Shown here in pieces: positions 33,956 through 48,989 of a DNA stretch of 64,000 nt. The position numbers and the translations under genes are program-made. The first letter of the stretch is position 1. Every line of letters starts with the position of its first letter. The notes below the pieces were generated by a model, which was not told the DNA's origin, did not search any database, and saw only the letters and a list, made by a program, of their open reading frames with translations. Where the stretch lies: contig JABUQX010007456.1 in assembly GCA_015478945.1 (NCBI GenBank), positions 1 to 64,000 on the forward strand, given 5' to 3'. This stretch comes from Trachelipus rathkii. Its lineage: Eukaryota; Arthropoda; Malacostraca; Isopoda; Trachelipodidae.

Positions 33956-36592
33956 CCGATTGTTCTTTTCTTTCTTCCGGGTTGGTTTTTTCTTTGGTGG
34001 TTATTCTTTTCCTCCATCCTTTTTTTTTCGAATTCTTCCATCAACATGTGCTGCATCCTTTGGATTATCATTTGAACGCCTCTAGCCTCCACGCTACTCC
34101 CATTACAGGTTTAGAGCATTCCAAACAGGCAGTAACGCCGATTGTGTGCCGTTATGAACGTTGTTTGCAGCCCCAAAATTTAAGTCAAAGGAATACAGCC
34201 CACACAGCTGGAAGATGTTCTCAAGGCAGTTCAGACACCGCCAGATCAACGTATTCGAACCGTTTGTAGGTTTTTGTTTGGGCCCTACTAAGGCCATATT
34301 GAGAACTTCGAAATGATCAGTTCCGAAAATGATTTTCTCATTCGAATGATCGCTGTCGCTAATTCACATCCAATCGTTCCTGGTTGTAACTGGCCCACCC
34401 CTGTTGCCGACACTAATTTCTCCTGGACTCCTGATGCTTAAACCCACTGTCATGTTGGATGAACCTGGCGGGATCAAATGGCTGCATCTTAATTTCATTT
34501 CATGAAATAGCTGCCTGAAGTAGACGTCCAGGTAACCGTTAATTATTAGACGATTTATCCTAATTCAATTTCTATTGAAGAACTGGCTGGTCCAGGCTTA
34601 ATGGCTGGCCTAATGAATTGAAAGGTAGCGGGATATTCGCTAAGTGTGTGAGTGGGCTAGAACAGCTCCTCCTTTGTCATTGCCTCTAATAGGCTCAACT
34701 TCCATCTGTGCGCACCGCTGTTTTCTCTGCTTCCGTTGAAGAGTTGAAAGCTACAATAATGGGTTTGTTTATATCTAAATAAAATAAGAAGCCTAATGAT
34801 ATAAAACCTACATAATATTAGCAAATTAAAAAAAAACGAAGGCCATATAGGGAGCTATAAAGCACCGAAAACCTGAATGATAGTAGCGAGGGCTCTCCAA
34901 GGCTATCATCTTAGGGAGTTAGTATGCATTTGGTGCGCTTTCTAAGTCCAATCACTCTTGAGGCCCTGCAATGGTTCGGCAGTTGGATAACTACGTCGAA
35001 GCCTATTTGTATGGCCTCAGTCCAGTCTAACCCAATGGACTCGAGGACTATCTCCTGTCCTGCCCATCAGTACAACAAGGACTATCCCATGTTCTGCAAC
35101 CCCTACAACCGCAAGGCTAATTCCGTCCTGCCGCTGATACTTTCGTACCTCTAATGATATAAAACAAATTAAAAAAACAAGATATTTTCTGAGACTTAAT
35201 TATGGTGTCGATAAACATGGTACCCTAGAAGTATTTTTTAATTGGTTTAAAAATGGAATTTATAAATAGTTTTGTAAATTTAAAGAAATAAAAATAATTA
35301 TAAACTACATAAACGTCAAGATAAGAGAGTGTTGTATAACTGGCACACAAGCAGGGTAACCTGTGGTGGCTAGTGGCCCAAACTCTAATATAATTGCGTT
35401 GTACGTGTGTAGACTTCCTCAGCTATTAATATTCCCAGGAGCTTTCCTGGGGAGCGAACATTAAAGTCTAGCATCTCAGGAAGAATAATCAACTGCTGTT
35501 CCAGCAGTAGTACGTACTACAGGACCCTTGCCCATCGGTAGAATAGGTCAAGAAGAAAAAAGCTTACATTTCTTGATAGTTAGCAAAGTTTGCTATGCAA
35601 TTTGGAATTATGAGTAGACTTTGTACATCTCTATGAACTGAGCTTAGAGATGTTCAGAAGCATATTGTCCTGGTAGCCGCCTACCAACGGTACTGTACAA
35701 CGGAAACCTTCCATCGTGCTGTTTAGCTGGCGGTCTACTCTTTGCAAGAGTCACTGACCCGAATTGTGCTGCAAATGACAGGCGTGGGAAAGCCCTCGAC
35801 TACCTGCATGTTTAATTTGAGGTATCCCTGTATTCAAATATCAGCTCTGGCGGTGATTGTACTTTCTTTCTCCCCATAATTTAGCCTGTGTCATCAAAGG
35901 TGTCTCGTCTGTTGGTACCCCTCCGATGCTACGCATATCAGCGCTATATTACACCCAAGGTGCTCCAGAGGTAGACAGAGAACCGTATCTTCGCATTCCC
36001 TCTTTGTTGTCCAGGATTGATTGAGCTTCTACACTGAGAGACTGGAAGCTGCTCCTCCCCCTAAAGCCAAGATTAATCCACAAAATCGCAGCTAATGGGT
36101 ATTTCTCCCGGAGGAACTCCGATCGCTGCGGCCAGGACAACGGCTGCCCCGCTTCCCCAGACGTATGTCAAACAGGCCACCCCTGCACTCCCGTATGAAC
36201 GTCGAATTGAATCTTCCATCACCATTCGGCCCACTACGGCATTAACCGCAACTGCTACAGGTACTACAATGGTAGGTGCTCGAGGGAGTTGACATCTCCC
36301 TTTCCACCGACTCGGCACCGCTCTCGTAGCACAAAGAGTGCTCTTCTCGCACTTAAATATTGTGTGAACATTGAAAAAAACTCTTGCTCGTTATGGTGCC
36401 ACCTCTTCTATCTCTATCTTCTCTTCTAACATCTATCTCTATCTTCTAACACTATCATGTTTTTTTTTCTGTCACCGTCTGCACTCAACTTGAGAGATAT
36501 GCTTTAGGCTTTGGTTGGTGATGTTCTTATCTTTCTAATTATTCTGCCCCTTCTTGAAAAGGGCTTGCACGTGAGTGGAAGTAACCTGTAAA
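33956..36592 (+). repeat. Unclassified repeat 'R', copy 1 (best preserved)
   Basis: This ~2.6-kb moderately GC-richer block lies between two TA tracts. It reappears, heavily altered, at 48,990-51,785 (same strand), and parts recur at 62,290-62,940 (plus) and 59,556-60,240 (minus). Shared landmarks in the same order include GTTATGAACGTT (34,152), CTGGACTCCTGATGC (34,423), GTAACCGTTAATTATTAGA-like (34,532), GTGTTGTATAACTGGCAC (35,329) and CTGGCGGTCTACTC (35,727). Some frames look protein-like (34,924-35,154 plus, with Cys/Pro-rich SCPAHQYNKDYPMFCNPYN; a Cys-spaced stretch at about 36,085-36,180), but none matches a family I know, and none is long. It might be a decayed element or gene duplicate. 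Confidence 0.7.
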
Positions 36593-36612
36593 TTATATAT
36601 ATATATATATAT

Positions 36613-36679
<67 letters not shown>

Positions 36680-36690
36680 ATATAATAGTG
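36593..36690. repeat. Interrupted (TA)n block
   Basis: TA-rich; ends repeat R copy 1, just as 51,786-51,930 ends copy 2. Confidence 0.85.
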
Positions 36691-36804
36691 TATAAAATGT
36701 CCTTAAATAGAGCACTTGCCCCTCTATAATGCTTGGCGAAATTAATAAGTGACCCTTATATGTTTTCCAGACAACGTTTTTAATGGGTTTATTAGTGAGA
36801 GAAA

Positions 36805-36995
36805 AACTGGCAGTAAGATACCATCAATTCAATAGCCAATGAGGTAGTAATTAGTAATTATAACTTAAAGAGTTTTAATTGTGTTTTCGTTCATATTGGT
36901 TTTGAAGTCAACTAGCTGTGTGTTTTATACAGCTAGCTTCTGCTGACAGTATTTTCCGCAGAATTCTCCAGTTGGTCGATAACATGTGCTGCTGC
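36805..36995 (+). repeat. Dispersed repeat 'R2', copy B
   Basis: Aligns with 14,520-14,715. It contains an extra small inverted repeat, ACTAGCTGTGTG.../ACAGCTAG near 36,910-36,935. A faint further copy may lie at about 52,080-52,210. Confidence 0.55.
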
Positions 36996-38120
36996 CAAAA
37001 GCTGTAAATCATCAGGAAGGCGTACTGTTGATTTCAGCTGCATGATAGAAATCAAAAAAATTGAGATGAAAGGGAATATTACAAATAATTTTTGAAGAGC
37101 AATAATTTCTGCGAAAAATGACCTTACCTTTAAGAGCTATAGGCACGAGGGAATTTTTGAAGACCTGCTTTAATACTTTCGAATAGAATTGGTGATGTGG
37201 AAATTAAAAAGAACATTATTCAACGGACGGAAAGAATGCGTCTAGACGTCTCCGATGATTCCAAATGAAATGAACTTAATAATTTGTGTGGAATTATCAT
37301 AAAAAACATAATTTGTCGCAGATGCAAAAAAATTGAGTGTCTAACTCAATTATTGGCCAATAAAAGCGCATTTGTCGGTCATTGAGAACAATTATCTTAA
37401 TTAGGTAATTAAGGTTTTTCAGATTTGAAAAAATGACTGTTAAGAAGAATTTTTGGGTTGAAGTTTCTTGAAGGATAGATGGTAAAACCATTGCCAAATG
37501 GATTGACATGTTTTTAGAAAAAGAGGTTTGGATCCGTGTCTATGCGTTTTTTGGTCAGGGGTACGACGGCAGCGCAACAATGGCAGGGATAGAACATGGA
37601 GTTCAAAAGAAACTACTGCTAAATATAAAAAAAGATTTTATTTTCACTGTGTAAGCCATCCAGTAAATCTCATGTAATGACTATAATATTACTCCGGAAG
37701 TTCGAATACTATTGATCTAACAATAAAGAGAAACTTTTTCTGCTCTCCCCTCCCTAAGAAAGAAAATACTTCCCGAGGTCTTGCTTAAACTTGTGAAACC
37801 CGTTGGACTCGAAAATATATAGTATTGCTTATTTCCATAAAAATATGATAAAAAATCGTTGAAGGGTTAGAATTGTCAAAGGAAGGCAACAATCAACAAG
37901 AAAAACAGCTTTTTCAATACTGTTCGGCAACAAGATCAATTTTCATTAATATCTTTCTGTGGTAAATATTTTGAATTTAGTTGAACCAGTGGCTAACATT
38001 ATTCAAACAAAAATATATGAGACCAATCATTATGCAGTGCTAATCTGAGATAACCATAAGTACAATAGAGTTTTTAGATAAGTTGTACAAAGAATATAAT
38101 AGACCTAAAGCAAAAACTGC
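36996..38120. other. Unique AT-rich sequence, nothing recognised
   Basis: Short frames only (for example 37,297-37,509 minus). No RNA gene or repeat seen. Confidence 0.5.
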
Positions 38121-41100
38121 ATATATACATTGAATCTCTATATTACATACGCAATCAATTATTACTTACTCTGGCTGAGAGTATCTGTAGAACTGTGTAC
38201 CATACTAAGAAAAATACAATCCATGTAACAACTATAATAATAATTAATAATAATAACTCATAAAGCATAGGTGAATAGTCATACAACTAGCTAATTAATA
38301 CTTCTGCTGAAATGCATAATAATAGAAGCTAATCATGTACTTCAAGTGCATTATACCTATACTAATCAACTTATATCGTCTCATAATTATAATAATACAT
38401 ATTACGAATTTATAATTAAATACCCAATCAACAACTAAAGAATAAGTATGTAACACATATTTATTATATATTCAGTTATTGAGCATGATCCGTATATTCT
38501 TATACTATTAGGATGATCTATATCACACGATAATGCACACTAGTATTGCACGAGTGAGATAAGTTAAATCATTTTACAGATATATATTATTATATAGAAT
38601 TTTGAGAGATAAATCAAACAAATAAATAAAGTAGAACTAATGGTATAATAATAATATGCCAATTATTATGATTTGGTATATACAGTACATAGTTATAGTC
38701 GTTCAAATAAGTAATTATTGGGCAATAACGGATATCCTCACACAATTGAAAATTAATCTATAAATAATAATAATAACTATAATTATAATTATATATAATA
38801 AATACTATATAACATATAATAATAAATCAATTAATAAATATAATTATATAATATATAATTATATATATAATATACATAATATATAATAAAATAATATATT
38901 AATAATTAATTATAATATATATAATAATAAATTAATTATAAGTAATAATATATAATATTATAATCAATAATAAATAATAATATTTATTAATAATACATAT
39001 ACTAAATATACTGCCAATCCATAGGTCCCCACCATTACAATATATAGTGAGTCACCACTGAGCATAATACATGGAAGCATCGAGACCTACCGACCATAGG
39101 TACAGGATGTCAAATGATCGAAGTAAATGAGATAGGAAATATAATATAATAATAATGAGAGTCGACACACTGAGAGGAGATGGGGGAATACGAGAGAATG
39201 AGGTGCAATAATAATCAAATAATAAATAATAATTAATCAACCCAAAAGGAAAGTGTGACATCCAATATAGTGATCACTAGGGATAATAGTGACATATCAT
39301 TGGAGATGAACTAATAAATATGGGAAACAGTAACATTGTCTAGTTGATGCATCTATATTTATATTCGTTTATAAGCAGGTTTTGGGAAGCTGAATGTGGA
39401 GATACCTGTATCTAGATCGCACTTACGAGGAGGTTGCAATTTCGGAGCACTTCATACTGATCAGAGTTGCTCATATCTATCTATAGGGAATAAATTAATT
39501 GAAGGGAGAGGGGGAGTTTATGTATAAATAGAGTAATATTAAGAGAGTGAAAGAATAATAATAAATATAATAACAATAATTAAGCTGAGGATTTGATAGA
39601 TGATATACGATGTAATGAGTTATGATTAGTATGTATGAGTATATTATATAAGCAATGACCTAATTATGGGAGAATAATAATAATAATAATGGGGAGGAGA
39701 AGGGATGAATAATGTTGTAGATAGTAATATTATAGAATTATATGACTGTAATAAGAGTGGGATATTTATATATACTGAGATGTAAGAGAAGGGATATGGA
39801 GAATAATTATAATTGATGATAATAATATGCATTTTATTAAGAGTATTTTCATAGTGATAATTAATCACCACATCATCATAATATATCCTAGAGATGGGAA
39901 TGAGAATGAGAATAATAGATAAGTCTACATAGTGTCATGATAGATATGAGTTGGAAGTGGGAGAGTGATTTAGTAGCAATTCACAATAGATAAATTATAA
40001 CTATAATAGGAGAGCAGAGAATTTGAGTAAGTATTTGATAAATTTATTTTTAGAGATATTAGAAGATATATTAGATAGTTAGTGATGCTTGAATAGACTA
40101 TAAGTATTATATGTTGTTTCTGAGAGAATTGTATATTTATAAATAGATGAGTATGAAGAATTTATGATTATTGAGACTAGTCAACATTAATGAATAAGAT
40201 TAGGGAGTAATAATAGAGGTTAGAGTAAGTGTATGTATTAGCGTTTCGTTGGGAATATTAGATGAATGTGATTGGTCGATGGGGGGGGAGACGCATGATG
40301 TGTGTCATGTGGAGTAAGAACACATAATATATAATTTGAAGGTGATTATTGTTATTATAGATACAGTAATATTAAGAATAATAGATGAGATAAATAGTGA
40401 TAGAATGAGTTGCAGGAGATCAGAGATAGATTATATAGGAATGAGTGAATATGGAAAGTACTATGAGGAGTAAGAGATGAGACGTGACAATTCTAATTGA
40501 GAAGAGAGTATGAGTCAAAATAGAATCACTAATTAGAGTATTGTAGGTATTTTATGGGAGATGTGAATGATGTTTAAATGATCTAGGATGTATGAGAATA
40601 ATAATAAAGTCTAATGAATTACAATATATGCGAGAGTAAATAATAATAAATGATGATACTATAGTTTGAGATGAATTGGTGGGTACGGAAGTAATGGCAG
40701 AGTCTGCATAGTAATAAAGAGATTGAAGAGGAATGAGATGAGAATGACGTCCCCATGATGGAGACAGATAATTACACACACACGTTTTGATATATTATAT
40801 AATATGGAGTATGGGAGAGTATTAGTTTATATTGTAAGAGTAAATCTATATTAATCAAAAACGGTATAGAGAGAGATTAATTAGAAAAACCATATATCAC
40901 TATAGAGAATCTGTGATTAAATTCTAAGAGAAGTGGATTGAAGGATTTTTTGAATAAGAAATATACAAATGTAGGGACTAAATGATATAAGTCAAAGAAT
41001 GAGATGTATGAATAGATAATGAATTCGAATTTAATACTGAGTTAAGATAATAGTCAATTATATTGGGATGATGGAGAGAGATTGAGTTTAGAAATAGCAC

Positions 41101-42332
41101 CATTGAGATTGATAGATGTTGAGGAGACTGATGAGTAGACTTAATAGAGTGACTAGATAGAATAATAGTGGAGAAGTGTATGCTTATTATAATAGTACAT
41201 GTATTGGCAATACTAGATGGAGGGTGAATGAGAAGGGAGATTTAGTATTTATAACTTAGCTTCTCCAGAGTTATTACTTAATGAATGAATAAGAAGAGAA
41301 GTTATAGGGTTGGAATACAATATGTAATTGTGTCTATTAGAATATCTATATTATGAGTCTATATTATTGATATGTTGGTATGAACCTTCTTGATCTTATC
41401 GTCATAGATTGAGTATAACCTTAGCTATGATGAGCTTTGTGCGTCAGGATAGTTGTCTGATATTTAACAATAAATCAGCTTGATAAGAGAGAATTAGTAA
41501 GCCTGTCTCCACCCTGAGTGACGTCTTTAATAGAGTGAGTATTGTTAGGTTCTATAGGTTCAGATTGATTATCATAGTCTAGATGGCTGGAGAGTTATAT
41601 TGAGTGTTAATTTAGAGATAAGGTTTCTGAGTATAGCTCTTAATCAGTTAGAAAGGGAGGTGGAAGAGAGTTGTGTCTAAGGGAAGTATATCTGATTAGT
41701 TTTTTATATATATATATTTCCTGTTTAAATATATAATGAGGGAGTGAGGATATATTAAGGTTTAGTTACAATATAATGTCCCCTTTTGTATAAATGTTAT
41801 TTGCATAGTATGAGTATACTGATTATATAAATAAGAGTATATTTATCTAGTTTTGAGAGGGTAAAGGTGAGTATTATAGCATGTATATTATTACAAAGAG
41901 ATATAATAGGAGAAGTACGCGAGGATTACATCTACATCCAGATCAATCTCTCACTTACGATGGAGTATATATAGATGAAATAGATTCACATTCAATAGAT
42001 TTGTAATCCAACTGAGATCAGAGAATCTCAGAGTAACCTCCAATCTACATATATGACACTGATGATTTATCATCATTATTTAATACAATTAAACTTAATA
42101 ATTAATAATTAATAAATATAAATAATTATATAATTATAATATAAATAATGAATAATAATTATAATATAATTATATGCTATATAAATAATTAAATAATTAA
42201 TTAATAATGATAATTAAATAATAATATAATCGATAATAATAATTCTATAGATAGTTATAGAATAAGTGATAATAATTGAAATATATAATAATAAAGTAAT
42301 AATTAATAATAATAATATATATATATATAATA

Positions 42333-42364
<32 letters not shown>

Positions 42365-42590
42365 TTAATATATAGATAATAATCTAATGTCCGCTCTCAT
42401 CATAAACTATAATAAAATGAGCCATAATATGTTTATAATTTCTAATTTATATAATTAATTTATTATTTACATTTTTCCTAACTAAAATTATTATATCAAG
42501 GGAGGATTAACATAATAAGTATAATATCATTATTAACTTTGTAAGATAGATAGATAATGTATTATATATGATATATAATATATATATGAT
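38121..42590. other. AT-rich, ATAATA/GAGAT-rich sequence without recognisable features
   Basis: Base texture changes here: TA runs shrink, and AATAAT, ATGAG, GATAGA and AGAGA words dominate. TA/TAA-rich patches lie at 38,765-39,005 and 42,080-42,375. No frame exceeds about 75 codons and none resembles a known protein. The texture is like that of the degraded R copy 2, so old decay or low-accuracy base calls may both contribute. Confidence 0.45.
42290..42375. repeat. (TAA)n/(TA)n microsatellite
   Basis: AATAATAATAAT and TATATATA runs. Confidence 0.9.
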
Positions 42591-45500
42591 TTTTTTTTTT
42601 TTTTTAGTTTCGCTCAATACAATATTTTCACTAACGAATTACACACAATCTTTACCATAGTACTCGTATCTACTTTATACACTCCTGTAGCTAATATAGA
42701 GTAAGTATCGAGAGAGATATAAGTAGATAAGTATTTTAATATCCACACCAAATAATAAAACCATAAATATGGAAATAATATAATAAATATAATCAATAAA
42801 CATAAGAATAATATAATAACAATAACTACATAATAACTCACTACTAATAATAAAAATATAAAATGTTATAGATTAAATCACAATAATAAACTACTACTAT
42901 CATTACCTGTTATTATATTGACTAAGTTAGTAGTGATGAGAAAGTATAATATAGTAATGTAATAACAACAAGTAGAAACCAATACTGAGACTTATATATC
43001 ATATAATATATACGAAGGATTGTTGTTAGTATGTTCGATGGCATTTATGTATATACCATATTATGAAAATGTAATATTATTGAATCTAATATAGTTTGAC
43101 ACACCTAATCTACCCAAAAAAGGTAAGAGAAGTATCGGCCATATGTCTAGTGGGAGTTTATGAACACTCGAGTGTCAACAAATTGTACATATTAAGCCAG
43201 TTATTTACCTAATGACTGAATTAGAGTACTGCTAAATTAAATAACGATAAAAGATACCACTGAGTGAAGTAAAGGCTATAATTGAGAGCTTTAGAACACA
43301 AAATCTGAAGATCTAAAAACCAACAACTGAGGAGATGAGTACGGTGAAGTCTCGCGAATCAGAGTAAAAGACAATGTACGTTTAATGAGTATTTAATGAT
43401 ATAACTACAAGTATACTATTCCAAGTAAATCACTATACTATATCACGCTGACGATTGAGGATTATAGACTATATAACCTTAAAAGGTTTATCTTTTGAGA
43501 TGTCTATGACGGCTCTCTATACATAATGGGTCATGATAATATGACAAGAATTATATACTACTACTATATATATATATAGTTGTTTATTTATCAATATAAA
43601 AGAACACCCTACATGTTTAGAATATCCTCAAGCTTCTGATGTCTTATGATGCCTGTCAGACAGCTATGCATAACGAGCTGATGGATCGTTTAAGTGCATG
43701 TTAAAAGCAAAGTCAGTATTCTCTGTGTACTCTGCAAATCCTTGAGTGCGTGCTTCTTATATGTTTGTGTAACTATTAGTGTGAGTGTGTAATATTTTCG
43801 CTGATCTGTGTAACATCATGGAAAACTGTATTAACTTTAGAGTCAATGAGATAATATTCGGTAGATCCACGGAGCGAATTATTGGATAGAGAGCCAGCAT
43901 ACTGAGATCGCGACGATATTCGTTATTAGAATTGCAGATTGCTAATGCTGCTATGCGTCATGGTTTGATCTCGAGTGTGCTTAATGTCTATAGAGTAGAT
44001 CCGATGCGCAATCGAGAGTTTGCTGGCACTTAAGAGCTTGTTCGATAGCACTCTTAGTTTCAATTTACTTAGATCCATCATTATACTTACATTCATGTTT
44101 TTGCCAACATGGTCTATATTCTCGACTGGGAGCAAACAACTGAGTCTCCTGCCACAACGCAGACTTGCTCTGACAGAGGTGGATCTAGATAGACGTAGCT
44201 AATTCCAGTACAGTGAACAGTTATAGATTAAAGTTCGTTATGGACTAAACTGCATGGTATATATTAGTAATAGCTAGAACGCAGAGATGATGATGAAATC
44301 TCTCTGATATTATATTACGCTATACAACCAAGAGAAGACCTTAACGGCGACTGTGATTTCAGGAGATCTTTGATCACCAAATGAATCGATGACAATGCTC
44401 GAGTGCTATGCTATCGGTACGAAGAGCGTACAATCTACAAAAATGAATATGTCCTAAAGGATGAGAAGTATCGTCCTGCAGCTAGCTTCTTATTAATATT
44501 GGAAGTAGAACATGGCCACCCTCTCTACATGATTGTTTTCAGACTTCTACGTCTCGGCATAGTCTAAAGAGAGTCGCTACGTGACGCTTCTCTGCCATCA
44601 ACTCCGTACAGGCTCTTGTTGAGCACATCGTTGAATTTGCCTACTAGCTCTACACATTCTTTTGCGTCTTTGAGTGTGTAGACTAGTCTATACCTTGTAC
44701 GCTCATCTGAAGATCTAAAGCTGTGCTGACTTTATTGAACCGCCCCCCCCAACAATGTATAATAATCTAATTCTCTTACGCTAATGCCTCAACACGGCGG
44801 TGATGACAGTTAAATACACTATGTAGGGCGTAGAAGCTATACTACCGATATTGTTGTCTCTGATAATAATACAAAAGAGTCTAGTGAAGACGATATACTT
44901 CTAATAGCGTGATGTAATTGTCATTTTCAAATCGTAGACGCGGTTGCAGCTATATTTATGAAGACTCACTTTGACAACGGGCGGCTTTAACGCAAGTTTC
45001 CATTGTCACGCGTTTGATGTCTCTGGCATACAAAAAATCCATTTGGCAAAGAGGAGGCACATAGAGCAGTATAATGATGCGCTTACGAAAAGTGCTACAT
45101 CTAATGGCGGATTGGCCACAAGCGATTCTGAGAGTTCAGTGTTTGGGTATAGAATAATGTGTGCCAATAATCAGAGTGAGAGATATCGTAGATATGTATG
45201 TAGCATCCAAGTCCGAAGACCTCACACAGAGGTATTTGCTGATTCACACATTGATCCATTACATATAATGATTGATACTAAGCTTCCTGAAAAGAGGTTT
45301 CATTGTGGCAACAGCTCTAAGAGTTCATTGGTTGTGTAGATGACTGTACAGCTCCGTGCATCTCTACTATTCAAGGCTTCATGCTTTCGTTTCTGAGTTC
45401 CATGAGATTCGGCAATAGATAACTAGGACTAGACAGTTTCCGTATCAGTAGCCGATCAATCTCACGAATATTAAAAAGACATCTTATAGAAAGAGCATAG

Positions 45501-48500
45501 GTATATTCCAAGAAAGAGCTAGCAGATAGAGGCATACTATAATATAAGGTTAGCAGATCGTTTGACTGTATAGTTGCATGCTTTGCTGTACTAGTGAATG
45601 GTGAGATAATTTGGACGTACTCTAACCTTGGTGAATGTTGAGATAGAATGTAACTCGAGCGACATGAACTATTAGGAGATGCGTGCTTGAGGAGTATGGA
45701 AGACCGTTTCGTCTAGGGTCACTTATTGATAGCATACTCTATATTGACAGAAACTGGCGACTGCAGGGATGTGTCCTCTCAAAGGTCGCTACTATTACTC
45801 TGTAACATAATATACAGATCTTGCACTAAAATATAGTGACAGATAAACCATAGGGTTGGCGTACTCTATAATACGCATGGCGTAGGCTTTAGCTATAGAG
45901 GATAATTTCTAGAGTATCCTGTACAAGCTCTTATAAATTATGTGCAAGAATTGTCTAAAGGATGCTAATAACGAAATGTTAGTGGCGTCATCGTCAATTA
46001 TGCAGAGCATGACGCTTCCCAAGATAATTTGACTCTGATGGATATTAACAGGCATCACTATTCATTAAAATATACTACTCATATATTTATATTCCTTTCT
46101 TTATCAGTGTCGCTGACAATGCACTATTGATACTACATCATTTTCTTATGCACAGATATCTTTATTAGCAAATAGTATATTTGAAGGGAACGATGAAGCA
46201 GGTTAAAAATTCCATTTCTTGGTATAAATAGAATATATCCATAATATAAAAAATCTGTAGACCTAAGTTATTTCTACTACATTCCAACTTTGAGTTTCAG
46301 TTTTATATTTATTTTATTTATTATCTATAATTTTTACTATAATATTCTATTAAATGCCGTTTATAAATCACTAGTTTAAATTATAATTTTATTGATCAAT
46401 TTCTATTTTGTCAATAATTTATATATATATTATTCATACTTATTTTATAATAATACAAATACTAATCACATAATAATTAACAAACAACTCTAATCCTCCG
46501 AAATACTTATATAGTAATATATAAGCAGGTCTCGATTCGAGTATTGGTCTATTAGCGCTCTTATATGATGCATACTTCTTCTCAAATCTCGTCGAGACTA
46601 AGATTCAGAGTTAAACTGCCAGCGCTTCTGCGTGAGTCAATAGTTTACTCTATCTGTGAATGTATCAAATCTGTATATACATATATATCGATTATTAGAA
46701 TTGGCTGATGTATGCGTATTATTATTAATTCTTCCTTCTAGTCATGTTTTCTATTTCACTCACGAATATATTATCATATGAAAGCTATTTAAAAGTAAAA
46801 AGACAATTAAATATTTATAAGTCAGAGAAGATATAGGAATTCTTTTTAACTTATACTCAACCGTTATAGATCGCACTTAGTCTCAGGTATTATATATGCT
46901 TGTTAATTCTCGTCCCTTGCAAGATATAGTTAATACTTACTTTGAGTTGCTTCATAATATTAGTTAATTATTACATTTCGAGAATAAACACGCTTAGAGT
47001 TCCACAATCATGTCCATCTACTCTGACTATATATTAGCATAGGTTAGTTATCTTATTATTAATATTATGTATATTTAAATTATTTTATTACATTATTATT
47101 ATATTTATTGAGATTATTATAACCATTTAAATATATTCATTAAATATACATCAATATTTTGTCATTCTTAATTTTCTGCTTGCTCCATGGTCACATTTAA
47201 TGGTTATTTATCATTATCATAACTAAAATAAATTTTATTACATATATGTCATCGTCATATAGAATCACCCTGTATAATTATCTCTATTATCTCTCAAGTC
47301 ATTATTGGAGCAGCTTGTGGAAATAATAGGAACTGATTTCATTGCGTATTGGTATTCGGTCAAATGGAGAGCTATTATTAAAAGACGCGATATGCATTAT
47401 TTGCTATTCGTTATTAGTCATATTCTAAAAAGAGAGTAATATTTCAATTATCCGTAAGAGTATCATATGCATATTAATATATCATCTATAGATCTTAATA
47501 TGTAGACATAACACTTATATTAATATTATTATTATCTTTTATCGTTATTTTTTGAGCTCAATGGAACTTTGTGAGTGTCTGACTTATGATTAGATAAAGA
47601 TCTATAAAGCTCTATTATGAGACGTATGATGGGGGGATGTGGAGTATGTAGGGAGAGTTGTATGGGCTCAACTATAATGGGATGTGATGAGTTATTGCTA
47701 TTATAGTTAGTAATGTAGTATATTCATTAAGTAGTAAGTGATTTATTATTAGTATTATTATTGATTATTATATATATTGATTATTATTAGTTATATAATT
47801 GAATTATTAGTACTGTAATGTGCTGGTCTAGAGACTGTACAGAGAAGAGATCACTGTACTAGGTAATATTTGTTATGGATATATCTAGTATTTAGGTAAA
47901 GTAATGGGGATCAGTTAGGTAACAACTGCAGATGAGAGTTGGCCTATAGTCGTAAATGATAATCAAAGATTTTGTTCAGTCCTAATTAATATATGTTCTC
48001 TTCACTGAAGAATGAGAGTTATAAGTATGATATTGAGAATCCAAGCAAGATTGTGAATGGTAAATAATTGAACAGGCTCAATAATAAATAGGATATCTTA
48101 GGATAGTAAGCTATTTACGATGATGAAATCGTTTGCATCTAGATTGCACGAGATTGTATGGCACGATAAGTCCAGAGTGATGTATAGTTATGTAAGTAAG
48201 ACTGTAAGAAGAATGAGCTGAGATGATTATAACATCAGTAGAGGCGAAGGGGTAGGAGATGAAGCAGGTTTCTGATAGATGATCAGATAAGGTGGTGATG
48301 GCCTTATTCACGGGGTGATGTGTGAGTAGTACAGTAACGTCGAGATAAAAGGAGGTATATAGTGATTTATGATGTAGATATTAGGTTGACTATAGCGAGT
48401 AATATCATGAATTGATTGACGTATATATACGTGTTTAGGTCATTAATGTAAGGTTACCAGATAATTTTGGATATGAATTTATTATGAAAATAAGAAAGCA

Positions 48501-48660
48501 AACCCTCTATATCTCTTATCTATACTGATGAGGGGAGTTTAAATTCGTGTGGGCATCGAATTGAGGCCAAGCTATATTCGTGTAGCATAAAAAAGGTACA
48601 GAATTATACAAGAGATGTGGGCAGCGAGAGCGGGCGAGAGAACCATCCAAGTATAGTCAT
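42591..48660. other. No recognised gene; one 122-codon unidentified frame
   Basis: Contains a T run (42,591-42,606) and a somewhat GC-richer zone at 43,600-46,050. The longest frame is 44,971-45,339 (plus, 122 codons), with no recognisable domain, signal peptide or homologue; in DNA of this length one frame of that size is expected by chance. A C run lies at about 44,744-44,751 and G runs near 47,633. The remainder is AT-rich without structure I can interpret. Confidence 0.45.
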
Positions 48661-48790
48661 AATATATATAGTATTACCACTATAATAAATATATATATTG
48701 ATATAATATTAGTATATATGATATTATATATAATTATAGTATATATATAATAGTATATAATAATATATATATATATATATATTATATATA

Positions 48791-48837
<47 letters not shown>

Positions 48838-48923
48838 AGTATATATATATATTACATATATATATATAATCTATATGATATATAGCTATATATAAATACT
48901 ATATATACTATTATATATATATA

Positions 48924-48959
<36 letters not shown>

Positions 48960-48988
48960 ATATATAATAATAATATTATATCCCAAAT
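48661..48988. repeat. Interrupted (TA)n block
   Basis: About 320 bases, TA-dominated. It precedes R copy 2 as 33,821-33,955 precedes copy 1. Confidence 0.85.
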
Positions 48989-48989
48989 T

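Noticed and set aside
35310..35560. Possible mitochondrial COX1-derived insertion within repeat R
   Set aside because: A few words looked like COX1 on the minus strand but order and spacing did not hold; the similarity is within chance for AT-rich DNA.
36073..36318. Overlapping frames on both strands (Ala/Thr/Pro-rich)
   Set aside because: Both are open because of local GC content; the degraded copy of R does not preserve either frame.
44971..45339. 122-codon open frame as a gene
   Set aside because: No recognisable domain, and about one frame of this length is expected by chance in 64 kb of this composition (rough stop-codon estimate).
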